In this document: positions 56,397 through 64,000 of the stretch, in pieces | Position numbering within the stretch: the stretch's first letter is position 1 | How the letters are laid out: every line of letters begins with the position of its first letter | NCBI GenBank assembly: GCA_009774615.1 | Contig: VSOC01000005.1 | Location: 11,290-75,289 of the forward strand | Source of the DNA: Lachnospiraceae bacterium | Lineage (GTDB): Bacteria > Bacillota > Clostridia > Lachnospirales > Lachnospiraceae | Length of the DNA: 64,000 nucleotides | Reading direction: 5' to 3' | Program-made: the position numbers and the translations under genes | Notes under the pieces: generated by a model | Seen by the model: the letters and a program-made list of their open reading frames with translations, nothing else | Database searches by the model: none | Told to the model about the DNA's origin: nothing

Positions 56397-56448
56397 ATAG
56401 TAATCATTGTTACTTTTACAGTATAATTGAAGAATCGTTAATTGTCAA
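56397..56448 (-). promoter_or_regulatory. perR promoter with PerR-like box
   Basis: TTGACA (56448-56443), 17 bp, TATACT (56425-56420). Downstream, AGTAAC-AATG-ATTACT (56399-56414) shares the 12-mer ATAGTAATCATT with the rubrerythrin promoter, suggesting autoregulation. Confidence 0.75.
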
Positions 56449-56451
56449 TGC

Positions 56452-57177
56452 CTACAGCACTTCTTTTACCCTGGGAATATAAGGAAGAAGTTTTTCCAAA
56501 GAAGTGTTCACCACCAGATCTTCCGGGAAAGAGATTTCCTCTAAAAGTTCGTGCGCATAGCGGTGATTAGCTACATCAGCCTCGACATGGGCGTCGCTGT
56601 TGATAATAATCGAAACTTCATATTCTTTACAAAGTTCCAGCATCGTCCGGTAGTTTTCCCGGGCATTGAGCCGGGCGGCGTTCGGACGAAGGGATGAATT
56701 ATTCACTTCCAGCAGCTTATGGTGTTTTTTCGCCGCAGCTACAAGCGCTTTGTAGTCCACCGGGTAACGCCCGTCGTCGGGATGGCCGATAATCTGAACC
56801 CAGGGATTTTCCATAACATGCAGATAAGCCGATGTATTTTCCTCCATCGTCCCCGGCTTTGTGCAGGGAAGGTGAAGGCTTGCAATGGCATAATCCAGCT
56901 TTTCCAGCATCTTTTCCTTTAAATCCACCGAACCGTCCGGCTTTAAAAGGTTTAACTCTGCCCCCATAAGCACCTTCACCCCGTAGATTTCCCTGGGAAT
57001 CACCTTAAAATTAACAAAATACATGGCATCCGGCCCACCGGGCATCGCCGGGGTGTGATCCGAACAGCCGTACAATGTCAGCCCCTTATCCGCCGCCGAC
57101 CGAACCATCTCATATAAACTGTTGTACGCATGACCGCTGACAATCGTATGTGTGTGTAAGTCTAAAATATCCTTCAT
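56452..57177 (-). CDS. PHP-domain phosphatase (YcdX-like)
   Basis: 241 residues. Metal-binding PHP motifs are all present: LDLHTHTIVSGHAYNSL, CSDHTPAMPGGP, MGAELNLL, IASLHLPC, IIGHPDDGRYPVD and NSDAHV. This set fits YcdX-type trinuclear metal phosphatases. Single gene ahead of perR. Confidence 0.88.
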   Translation of the reverse strand: MKDILDLHTHTIVSGHAYNSLYEMVRSAADKGLTLYGCSDHTPAMPGGPDAMYFVNFKVIPREIYGVKVLMGAELNLLKPDGSVDLKEKMLEKLDYAIASLHLPCTKPGTMEENTSAYLHVMENPWVQIIGHPDDGRYPVDYKALVAAAKKHHKLLEVNNSSLRPNAARLNARENYRTMLELCKEYEVSIIINSDAHVEADVANHRYAHELLEEISFPEDLVVNTSLEKLLPYIPRVKEVL

Positions 57178-57339
57178 TTGCGCAGCTTCCTTCCTGTTTT
57201 TACAATTTTATGTTTCATTTTCTTTATAGAAACTAAATACAATCATAACTGCTTTCAGAAAAAGAATCAAGAGAAACGGCACAAAGAACAAGGATTGCTT
57301 TCAGCAAAGAAATCTGATATAATTTCATGAAGCATCCTT

Positions 57340-57765
57340 TTGATAATCTCTGGCAAAGGAATTGACGAGTGGATTTATACTGCCCTGTCGTTTCTTTTTT
57401 CAACGGCCAATGGAGGCGGACTGGCCGGCACCTTGTTTCTGGTATTCGGCATCCATATTTTCTGGTTCTTTGGTATTCATGGCGGAAATGTGATGGACAG
57501 CATCATGGTCAGCGCTTTCGGCGAAAATCTCATCCATAATACCGACCTGTATGCCTTAAATCACAATGCCTTTGACGAACAGCTTGCCATTATCAGCAAG
57601 GGCTTTTTGGATACTTTTGTATTTATGGGCGGAGCGGGTACATCGCTGTGCATTATTATCGCGGTATTCATTATTGCCAGAAGTCGATATATGCGCAGCA
57701 TCGCCAAAATAAGCGGTATATTCACACTCTTCAATATGAATGCAATTGATGCATACGATTCTTAA
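57340..57765 (+). pseudogene. Fragment of a PTS lactose/cellobiose-type EIIC permease
   Basis: 141 residues match only the middle of an EIIC domain (GIHIFWFFGIHGGNVMDSIM, FLDTFVFMGGAGTSLCIIIA) and break off at IFTLFNMN, where the usual FNINE motif should continue. No ATG or ribosome site is present; it opens at a TTG. Both ends of the gene are lost. Confidence 0.75.
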
Positions 57766-58093
57766 GTACAGCAGCGAAGTGATCGGCGAATTGCAGCAAA
57801 TGAATGGACAACTTCAGGCAACCAGCCATTTCCTTGCAGAAATGGCATCCCATATGTCTAAAGCGGCTGCACAGGTTCGCGATAGGTCGGATGAGTCCAA
57901 AGAAATGATGCAAAAGCTGCGGAAGCTGAATGTGGAAACAAGCCTTTTGAAAGTGAATGTGCTTGAGAACCTTGAAAATTAGGTAATTGCGGATGAGAAC
58001 CTTGAAAATCAAGTAATTGCGGATGAGGACAAGAATCTGCGCATAAATAAAAACATTTGCCCTGGTTGCACAAAAAAACCGACGGTCCAGTGA
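57740..58093 (+). pseudogene. Coiled-coil ORF with in-frame amber codon inside a 30-bp repeat
   Basis: From the ATG at 57740, 80 codons of helical, Gln/Met/Glu-rich sequence (QQMNGQLQATSHFLAEMASH) end at TAG 57980-57982. The same frame continues for 36 codons to TGA at 58091. The TAG falls where the second copy of a 30-bp repeat (57965-57994, 57995-58024) has CAA. The tail reads NICPGCTKKPTVQ. Nonsense mutation or readthrough are both possible. No family recognised. Confidence 0.5.
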
Positions 58094-58119
58094 TCCCTTA
58101 TCTGCACCATCGGTTTTTT
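58073..58119. terminator. Bidirectional terminator before the MoxR gene end
   Basis: AAAAAACCGA and TCGGTTTTTT pair, with T tracts on both strands. It serves the minus-strand LRR-VWA-MoxR operon. Confidence 0.75.
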
Positions 58120-58163
58120 CAGCAGTCATAGCATGCTGTCAACTTGCTTTCTTCCTTCTCCAT

Positions 58164-59633
58164 TCACAGGCTCATGTTCTGCATCAGCTTTCGATTATAT
58201 TCATAGTATCGTTCACATACATACTCCCGAAGAAACTGCACGCAGGATGGATTCGTATTCAGTTCCGTAATCCATATAACCATCTCCTGGCTGTCGCCAA
58301 ATGCGGCTTCCATAAAGTCAAACCCACACTCAAGCATCCTTCCTGCCCTGGAAAATCCGTCCTCGAATGCATCGCTGTCTTTACCAAATTCCTCCTGCAG
58401 CATTTCCCAGACATTATCTGCATCTTTCCTTTCCTGCCTATAGATAACCTGCTGATAAGCTTCAAGCTTTTTCAGAATTCTCCGGTAAATCAAATCTTCT
58501 TTTTTACTTAAAATTTCCTGCTTTCTTAATCCTTCCCAATCCCTGTTCACCTGGTCAGTTAAAGAATTTACCCGCCTTGCGCCGTCTTCCTCTTCTGTTT
58601 CCCGAAATCCCCGAAGAATCTTCATCAGCCTTCCCATAACCTCTTCCTGCATAAGTACCTCCCCAAACACCGTCCCCAGTCGGGAAAGAAGAAGCCCGGT
58701 AAGGCTTAACCGCTCATCAAAGGCAGCTCTGGAAATCTTATCATAGACGGTTTCTTTTATCTGCCCGGAAAGAATTTCCTCCACCTGATAATCCTTCTGG
58801 TATTTTTCGTAAATCAGCAGATAATTGGCAAAGTCTTTTGCGATTTCCGGGTACTGCAGGTACTGGACAACTACTTCGCGGTCAACCTTTTTTCCGATTT
58901 TTTCATACACCAAAATCAGCCGGGATAAATCCTCCCACCCCCTTGGCGTGACAAACCGCCTTCCGTCCACGGTCGTTTCTATCTTACAGAAATTCTGCGG
59001 TTTGATGTTTAAATAGGCGAGTACTGCCGGATGCATATTTTCCTGATAAGCATATTCCTTCCACACGGAAAAATCCGGTACAATATCCATTCTCCGGATA
59101 CGGTCAAGTGTTACCACATCGAACTCCCGCACGGATTTATTATACTCCGGCGGATTTCCTGCGGCAACAATCAGCCAGCCTTCCGGTATCCGATGTGTCC
59201 CGAATGTTTTTGCCTGAAGAAACTGAAGCATGGTCGGCGCAAGGGTTTCCGATACACAGTTAATCTCATCAATAAACAAAATCCCTTCTTTAAGCCCCGT
59301 AACTTCCATCTTATCATAAACGGCTCCTACAATCTCGCTCATCGTATATTCCGTAACGGGATATTCCTTCTCCCCATAATTTCGCTTTTCAATCCTCGGA
59401 AGACCCACGGCGCTCTGCCGGGTGTGATGGGTGATCGTATAGGCTACCAGCCCGATTTTACACTCTTTGGCCACCTGCTCCATAATCTGCGTCTTCCCGA
59501 CACCCGGCGGCCCGATAAGCAGGATGGGACGCTGCCGGATTACCGGAATCTCATAGTTCCCATAAGCATCCTTCCACAGATAGGCTTCGATTGCATTTTT
59601 TAACTCTTCCTTTGCCCGCTTAATATTGATCAT
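58164..59633 (-). CDS. MoxR-type AAA+ ATPase
   Basis: 489 residues. Walker A LIGPPGVGKTQIM (~39-51), Walker B ILFIDEINCV, sensor-like AAGNPPEYNKSVREFD and an arginine-finger region LDRIRRMDIVPD. The C-terminal half is helical and unrecognised. MoxR ATPases usually work with a VWA partner to remodel or metallate a target protein; the partner is the next gene upstream. ATG has GAGG nine bases before it. Confidence 0.9.
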   Translation of the reverse strand: MINIKRAKEELKNAIEAYLWKDAYGNYEIPVIRQRPILLIGPPGVGKTQIMEQVAKECKIGLVAYTITHHTRQSAVGLPRIEKRNYGEKEYPVTEYTMSEIVGAVYDKMEVTGLKEGILFIDEINCVSETLAPTMLQFLQAKTFGTHRIPEGWLIVAAGNPPEYNKSVREFDVVTLDRIRRMDIVPDFSVWKEYAYQENMHPAVLAYLNIKPQNFCKIETTVDGRRFVTPRGWEDLSRLILVYEKIGKKVDREVVVQYLQYPEIAKDFANYLLIYEKYQKDYQVEEILSGQIKETVYDKISRAAFDERLSLTGLLLSRLGTVFGEVLMQEEVMGRLMKILRGFRETEEEDGARRVNSLTDQVNRDWEGLRKQEILSKKEDLIYRRILKKLEAYQQVIYRQERKDADNVWEMLQEEFGKDSDAFEDGFSRAGRMLECGFDFMEAAFGDSQEMVIWITELNTNPSCVQFLREYVCERYYEYNRKLMQNMSL

Positions 59634-59713
59634 TTTCTTATTCCTCTATTCTTCACCTTAAAATATAGACAAATCTATCTATAATGAGAAATGAATCTCC
59701 TGCATATCTCTTC

Positions 59714-61042
59714 TTATTTATCCACCCGCAGATCCTCTTCCGATAAAACTATCTTCATTGCCCATCCCGGCACGGACAGGTCAGAAAAATGTTCTTCCAC
59801 AAACACAAACGCCGTATCATAGTTTGGTTTTTTCAGCGGATAAATTCCCTTCCCGTCAGTGAAATAAATCAGTCCCTTTAAATGCGAAAATTCCTTCCTC
59901 TCCTGCATCTGGCGAACCCAGGCAAAGGCAGGCCGAAAGTCCGTCCCTCCGTGTCCGGCAATGGTAAAATTTTTCATATAATCTTCCATTTCCTCACGAT
60001 TGGTAATCTTCACATCCGACTGAACTTTCTCATCGCACTGCAGAATATGGATATTTACCTGATGAAAAAAACTCTCCGAAGAGGACAGTACGGAACAGGT
60101 TTCCTCTAAAAAGCGCAGCACCAATTCCCCCGAACACGACATTGAAGTATCGATAACAATCACAAAATCCTCAATCCTGTGTACTTCCCTGGTTTCGAGC
60201 GGCTCAATCAAAGGCATATTTCCATACATTTCCAGCCCAAAGGTATAGAAAACCGGGTCAAATGCATCTGGATCTATGGAAACCTCTTCCTTCAGCACTG
60301 CAAACTTTCGCAGAAAGCCCCGATAATCCACCCTCTCCCGGTTTTCTGCCTGCACCTGCTCCAGTAAATCCCGACTGTCCCCCGACTCATCCTCCGTCCC
60401 AAAGCTTTCCAGTTCTGTCTGCATCCTCTCCCGGTTATCCTTCCACTGGTTCTGACGACGGATAATCTGGCTGTTTGTCTTATCTTCCTCCCAGAGATCA
60501 TGCCCGTCCACAAAAAACTCTGCCTTAAGACGTTCCAACTGCCTTTCGTTCAGTTTCATTTCCACAAGCTTTGAATAAACCCGTTCCGCATTCATCACCT
60601 TCACTCCCTGATGCAAAAGCCGCTGATACCATTCCCTGCGAAACATAGAAGGCGGACGGCGGATACAGGTTTTCAACAGCCCGTCAATAATGGACTCCAC
60701 AGCCATATCACAGGCAAGATGCCAAAGCCCGGCATCCCTCCCCTTTCTCCCGTCCATGTGCCCGAACAGACAGTGCATAACCATGTGCAGATAGGCCCGG
60801 TTGACTTCCTTTCGCCCCTGCGCAAAAAGTTTTATAAGATAATCCGGCTCATAATAAATCATAAAACCATCGGTTGCCGCCCCGTTTCGGTTCCAGTCCG
60901 CTTCAAATCCCAGGCAGCTTAGAGAAATATCCAAATAGCGCATGTGAATATAAAGTTCATTTCTGGACATGGTTAAAATATTCACACAGCGCTCGACCAT
61001 TTCCATCTCCCGAACCTGCTGATCTCTTATCGGATCAATCAT
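59714..61042 (-). CDS. VWA-like protein with degenerate metallopeptidase-like N-terminus (DUF2201 type)
   Basis: 442 residues. The N-terminal ~150 contain YLHMVMHCLFGHMDGRKGRD, which resembles a zinc-peptidase helix (HxxxH spacing) without the Glu of HExxH. The C-terminal VWA domain has the MIDAS motif VIDTSMSCSGE, and GHGGTDFRPAF supplies the Thr. AGGAG nine bases before ATG. It sits between the LRR and MoxR genes, the classic MoxR-VWA pairing. 81 bp separate it from the MoxR gene. Confidence 0.88.
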   Translation of the reverse strand: MIDPIRDQQVREMEMVERCVNILTMSRNELYIHMRYLDISLSCLGFEADWNRNGAATDGFMIYYEPDYLIKLFAQGRKEVNRAYLHMVMHCLFGHMDGRKGRDAGLWHLACDMAVESIIDGLLKTCIRRPPSMFRREWYQRLLHQGVKVMNAERVYSKLVEMKLNERQLERLKAEFFVDGHDLWEEDKTNSQIIRRQNQWKDNRERMQTELESFGTEDESGDSRDLLEQVQAENRERVDYRGFLRKFAVLKEEVSIDPDAFDPVFYTFGLEMYGNMPLIEPLETREVHRIEDFVIVIDTSMSCSGELVLRFLEETCSVLSSSESFFHQVNIHILQCDEKVQSDVKITNREEMEDYMKNFTIAGHGGTDFRPAFAWVRQMQERKEFSHLKGLIYFTDGKGIYPLKKPNYDTAFVFVEEHFSDLSVPGWAMKIVLSEEDLRVDK

Positions 61043-61083
61043 TCACCCCATCTCCTTTCCCAAAGTCCTTCCGGAAACCATAT

Positions 61084-62127
61084 TCACAACACAAATCTTT
61101 TTCTCCTTCCGCCAGGTTCAGCCCTCCTTCGTCCAAGTTCCATCAGTATCCCCATGGCCAGAGGATTTCCTTTCTTCCCGGCTTCGTCAAGCATAGCCTC
61201 CATGCATTTTTTCGTACACCACGAAGCATTCCCTGCAAATGTTAAAATATCTGTCATCTCTTCCCGGCAGCGAAAAGCAAGGCTTATAATCTCTCCTCCG
61301 TGCTCCTTAAGATATTCTTCATACACCCGCCTCCGTTCCCCGCCAAGCTGATGCGGAAAACGCAGCCTTCCCAGGGCCAGTTCCGTCACCAGTTCCCCGC
61401 TCTCCTGCACCTGTATATGTGCAAACAGCTTATCATACGCCGGATACTGAAGCTGTGTCCCGCTAAACGCATTGCGGTAGCGGTGTCCGCAGCCATGCAT
61501 TTCCTGGGTCAGAATCCGTGCAGGTGTATTTTCTATGGCCTCTTCAAAATACTCCGGAAAAATAAGACTTGCCTGCATACCGCCTTTTTCATCATAAACC
61601 TTCACCCGAAGCGTCTGCCGGAGTTCTGCAAGAACCTCTTTCAGGCAGGATTTCTTTTCCGGCACCATCCGAATATCCAGTTCTCTAATCCCCGAACATC
61701 CGGTAAACAATCCTGCCCCCAAATCAAAAATCGTGCTGTAAACGGTAAGCTTTGCCAGCTTCTCGCAGAGGTAAAAAGCATAAGCCCCAATTTTTCTCAC
61801 CCCTTCCGGCAAAGAAACCGACTGCAGGTTCCTGGCACAAATCACCGGCGTTCCATCCTCCAAAGCTTCCAAATCCAGCAAATCTTCCTGACATTCTTCC
61901 CATTCCCACGCTTCTCTGTCTGCATCTTCCCCGCTGATATCTTCCCGAACCTGCACAAGGTACTTCACCCCTGACTGCCGCCTGCGCACAATATCGGCAA
62001 AGGCATAAGCCCCGATTTCCCTTACTTCCTTCCCCTGAATCTTTTCCGGAATCTCCACCTGACCATCATAGCCAAAACACCGAAGGATACAGACACCCTC
62101 CCGCCCCATAGCACAAATCAATTTCAT
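61084..62127 (-). CDS. Leucine-rich-repeat (BspA-like) protein of the MoxR-VWA module
   Basis: 347 residues, no signal peptide, so probably cytoplasmic. Two BspA-type LRR stretches (VEIPEKIQGKEVREIGAYAF and SVSLPEGVRKIGAYAFYLCE) frame an acidic insert. The C-terminal ~170 residues are helical and have conserved-looking Cys/His (MHGCGHRYRNAF). ATG behind TGAGG. 41 bp upstream of the VWA gene: first gene of the three-gene unit. LRR proteins recognise ligands, so it may give specificity to the MoxR-VWA machine. Confidence 0.8.
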   Translation of the reverse strand: MKLICAMGREGVCILRCFGYDGQVEIPEKIQGKEVREIGAYAFADIVRRRQSGVKYLVQVREDISGEDADREAWEWEECQEDLLDLEALEDGTPVICARNLQSVSLPEGVRKIGAYAFYLCEKLAKLTVYSTIFDLGAGLFTGCSGIRELDIRMVPEKKSCLKEVLAELRQTLRVKVYDEKGGMQASLIFPEYFEEAIENTPARILTQEMHGCGHRYRNAFSGTQLQYPAYDKLFAHIQVQESGELVTELALGRLRFPHQLGGERRRVYEEYLKEHGGEIISLAFRCREEMTDILTFAGNASWCTKKCMEAMLDEAGKKGNPLAMGILMELGRRRAEPGGRRKRFVL

Positions 62128-62172
62128 CTTTTACCTCAGTATCATAAATCTTTCTGTTATTGATTATGTCGG

Positions 62173-63024
62173 CTACATAACCTCAGCTTCAAGTTCCTTT
62201 AATTCGTCAAATGATAATGTCGGAATACATTCTGCAATTTCATCAAGTGACATTTTCCCTTTCTTTATAAGTCTTTCTGCTGTTTCTCTCGCCTCATCAT
62301 GCCGTTCACTCTTAATAAACGACTTCATTATCTGTTCTTCATCAAACAAACTCATCATAATCGTTACAACCTCCTTTTCCCTGTCAAGCAGATATTCTCT
62401 TAAAACATTCCTATCCTTGCATATACGTATAGTTTCCATAATCGCCTTTTGTTTCATTCCATGCTGTTTTGTCTGCTCATCAAAAACCTTACAGAACACA
62501 ATGTACTGATTAATGATGTCATCTGTATTGCCTTCATAAATAACCTTTGCTTTTACTTCAATGTCAATCTCCTCACCCTGAAAAAATTCTCTTGACAAAA
62601 ATACTTTATCCGGCTTTCGCCCTTTGTTTCCTGTAAAGATCACATAAAGTTCTGGCTTTGGCATTTTCACTTTCTTACTCTTGTAATAGTTTTGGCTGGT
62701 GCGCTGAAAATATTCGTGATAGCTCTGCGCCATATACAGCAAAACTCTTACTAAAATGTTCATTGTCCATGTAGACTGTGCTTCTATGAGGATCATCAAC
62801 TTATTATTGACAATAAAACCCAAGTCATTATATAAATTATCAGTCAACACATTTTCTATCGTTACATCCGTTAGCGAGTCTTCTGTAGCTGTGGTATCTT
62901 CCGGATGAAGTGTTTTATACAACCTTAACAGATGACTCTTATTTTGAAAAAGGTCAAGAAATACACTGTTTTTTGCAGTACGTTTTGCCATGATTTCCTG
63001 TGTTTGCTTTGTATCTTCCTGCAC
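62173..63024 (-). CDS. Rpn-family recombination-promoting nuclease / putative transposase
   Basis: 283 residues from the GTG at 63024 (GAGGTGAT upstream). PD-(D/E)xK-like elements: SLTDVTIENVLTDNLYNDLG, then LMILIEAQSTWTMNILVRVL with the E-x-Q core, LYVIFTGNKGRKPDKVFL. A helical C-terminus follows. Members promote DNA exchange by cutting DNA and are multicopy in Lachnospiraceae. It has its own promoter, so it need not belong to the LRR operon 45 bp downstream. Confidence 0.88.
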   Translation of the reverse strand: MQEDTKQTQEIMAKRTAKNSVFLDLFQNKSHLLRLYKTLHPEDTTATEDSLTDVTIENVLTDNLYNDLGFIVNNKLMILIEAQSTWTMNILVRVLLYMAQSYHEYFQRTSQNYYKSKKVKMPKPELYVIFTGNKGRKPDKVFLSREFFQGEEIDIEVKAKVIYEGNTDDIINQYIVFCKVFDEQTKQHGMKQKAIMETIRICKDRNVLREYLLDREKEVVTIMMSLFDEEQIMKSFIKSERHDEARETAERLIKKGKMSLDEIAECIPTLSFDELKELEAEVM

Positions 63025-63086
63025 TTTTATCACCTCAATTTCTAAAAAACTACAGCAAAAATATGATATCGCTTACTCTCATCACA

Positions 63087-63115
63087 ATTATACAAAAAAA
63101 AGTCTGTCTTTACAA
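63087..63115 (-). promoter_or_regulatory. Promoter of the Rpn-family gene
   Basis: TTGTAA (63115-63110), 17 bp, TATAAT (63092-63087). Confidence 0.75.
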
Positions 63116-63138
63116 TAAATTTCACATGAATATTAAAA

Positions 63139-63172
63139 GGCAGCGAATAATCTGCGAAGATAAAACGCTGCC
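63139..63172 (-). terminator. Terminator of the MBL-fold hydrolase gene
   Basis: GGCAGCG/CGCTGCC with a 20-nt loop, followed by TTTTAATATT on the minus strand. Confidence 0.65.
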
Positions 63173-63232
63173 AAAAGTATAAAATATTCCGTTTTAATAT
63201 CCCTGCTTTATCATAATATCGAACTGCAAAAC

Positions 63233-64000
63233 CTACATCAACACCTTCACCTGCCGCACCCGTTCATCAATAAAGTCTGCCCAAACCGTATCATCCAGGT
63301 AAGGCTGGCTTTCATCGGTATATGTACCTGCCCGGTCTGTAATCAAAATTTGGTTGGGATGACTTGGCAGGGCAATATCGACGTGAATTGCCTTCAGCTT
63401 TTCGGCATCGTCAAAAAATTTCCGGCGCAGATACGGGGTAAGGTATTTGCTTTGTGCATAATACTCATCGTTCATGGTATTTGCTCCCACGCCTCCATGC
63501 ATGGCAATCTGATAGATTTTTCCGTTGACCGGATTTTTCTCCTCCCAGAAGAAACTTGTACAGCCAATCGTATGCCCCGGGGTAAGCATGGTGCGGACAG
63601 AAATATCTCCCAGTTTAACCGGACAGTCATCCGAATAAAACGCATCTACAGTAAATTCCTGCGGATGAGAATCTTTATCTAAAACCAAAGTTTCTTCCGG
63701 GCAGGCTTTCATAAACTCCCAGTCCTCCTTCGACATATAAAGCTTTGCTCCGGTCAGTTCTTTCATGGCACGCGCAGCCCCTGTATGATCAAAATGCGCA
63801 TGGCTGAGCAGAATTTTTTTAATATCCTTTAGCGAAAATCCCAACTGATAAATCGAATATACCAACAAATATAAACTTTCGGGAATTGCCGTATCAATTA
63901 AAATCAATCCATCTCCCGTATCAATTAAGTAACAGCCCACCCAGGTCTGCCCGGCTACATACCAGGTTCGCGGGGATACCTGAAAAGGTTCTATCGCCAG
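63233..64000 (-). CDS. Metallo-beta-lactamase-fold hydrolase (class B3-like), partial
   Basis: The frame is open to the window end, so the N-terminus is missing. 255 residues seen. Metal motif LLSHAHFDHTGAARAM, the later LTPGHTIGCTSFFW His and DIALPSHPNQ His are intact. The opening PRTWYVAGQTWVGCYLIDTG resembles class B3-like proteins, most of which in clostridia are not true lactamases. Function cannot be fixed from sequence. Confidence 0.85.
   Translation of the reverse strand: MAIEPFQVSPRTWYVAGQTWVGCYLIDTGDGLILIDTAIPESLYLLVYSIYQLGFSLKDIKKILLSHAHFDHTGAARAMKELTGAKLYMSKEDWEFMKACPEETLVLDKDSHPQEFTVDAFYSDDCPVKLGDISVRTMLTPGHTIGCTSFFWEEKNPVNGKIYQIAMHGGVGANTMNDEYYAQSKYLTPYLRRKFFDDAEKLKAIHVDIALPSHPNQILITDRAGTYTDESQPYLDDTVWADFIDERVRQVKVLM

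Overview
The window is chromosomal DNA from a low-to-mid G+C Gram-positive anaerobe, most likely a gut Lachnospiraceae (Clostridia). The evidence is a zinc-type S14 protein, an Adk with a Cys4 lid, an enlarged L17, the map - KOW protein - infA order, many secreted proteins with choline-binding-like (GW/WYY) cell-wall repeats, a reverse rubrerythrin with PerR, and abundant GGAGG ribosome binding sites. Nearly all genes lie on the minus strand.

Right-to-left (transcription order), 31.3-14.6 kb is one long S10-spc-alpha ribosomal superoperon: rpsJ, rplC, rplD, rplW, rplB, rpsS, rplV, rpsC, rplP, rpmC, rpsQ, rplN, rplX, rplE, rpsZ, rpsH, rplF, rplR, rpsE, rpmD, rplO, secY, adk, map, a KOW protein, infA, rpmJ, rpsM, rpsK, rpsD, rpoA, rplQ. 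It starts at a clear promoter with a structured leader and ends in a strong hairpin. Next come two secreted cell-wall-binding proteins with their own promoter, an ECF transporter core (ecfA1-ecfA2-ecfT), a truA fused to a GNAT acetyltransferase, a large J-like/TPR protein, and rplM-rpsI from their own promoter.

The left end (1-3.5 kb) holds two more secreted proteins and a compact type III toxin-antitoxin locus. Its antitoxin is two 51-nt direct repeats, followed by a terminator hairpin and then a ToxN/AbiQ-family toxin that reads from a GTG start. The known family architecture is all present.

31.5-38 kb is a metabolic island. A GntR/FCD regulator is divergent from a beta-hydroxyacid dehydrogenase, a four-carbon-acid-sugar kinase and a multi-spanning membrane alpha/beta hydrolase. 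A TATAC-(1-2 nt)-GTATA operator recurs at both divergent promoters and in front of a nearby lipoprotein. 38-50 kb carries a two-component system, a class A penicillin-binding protein with an Ala/Gln tail, a membrane protein, xpt, a HAD phosphatase, a trigger-factor-like lipoprotein, an M18 aminopeptidase, dtd and an S1-domain protein.

The right part (50-64 kb) is accessory. It contains a transglutaminase-like cell-wall protein, a decayed RecG-like ATP-binding gene, a DUF4258/YgiT-type toxin-antitoxin pair sitting between rubrerythrin and a degenerate copy of the rubrerythrin 3' end, PerR, a PHP phosphatase, a PTS EIIC fragment and a repeat-bearing ORF with an in-frame amber codon. Last come a leucine-rich-repeat / VWA-metallopeptidase-like / MoxR ATPase three-gene module, an Rpn-family nuclease and a partial metallo-beta-lactamase-fold hydrolase. 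All functional calls come from reading motifs; no database search was run.
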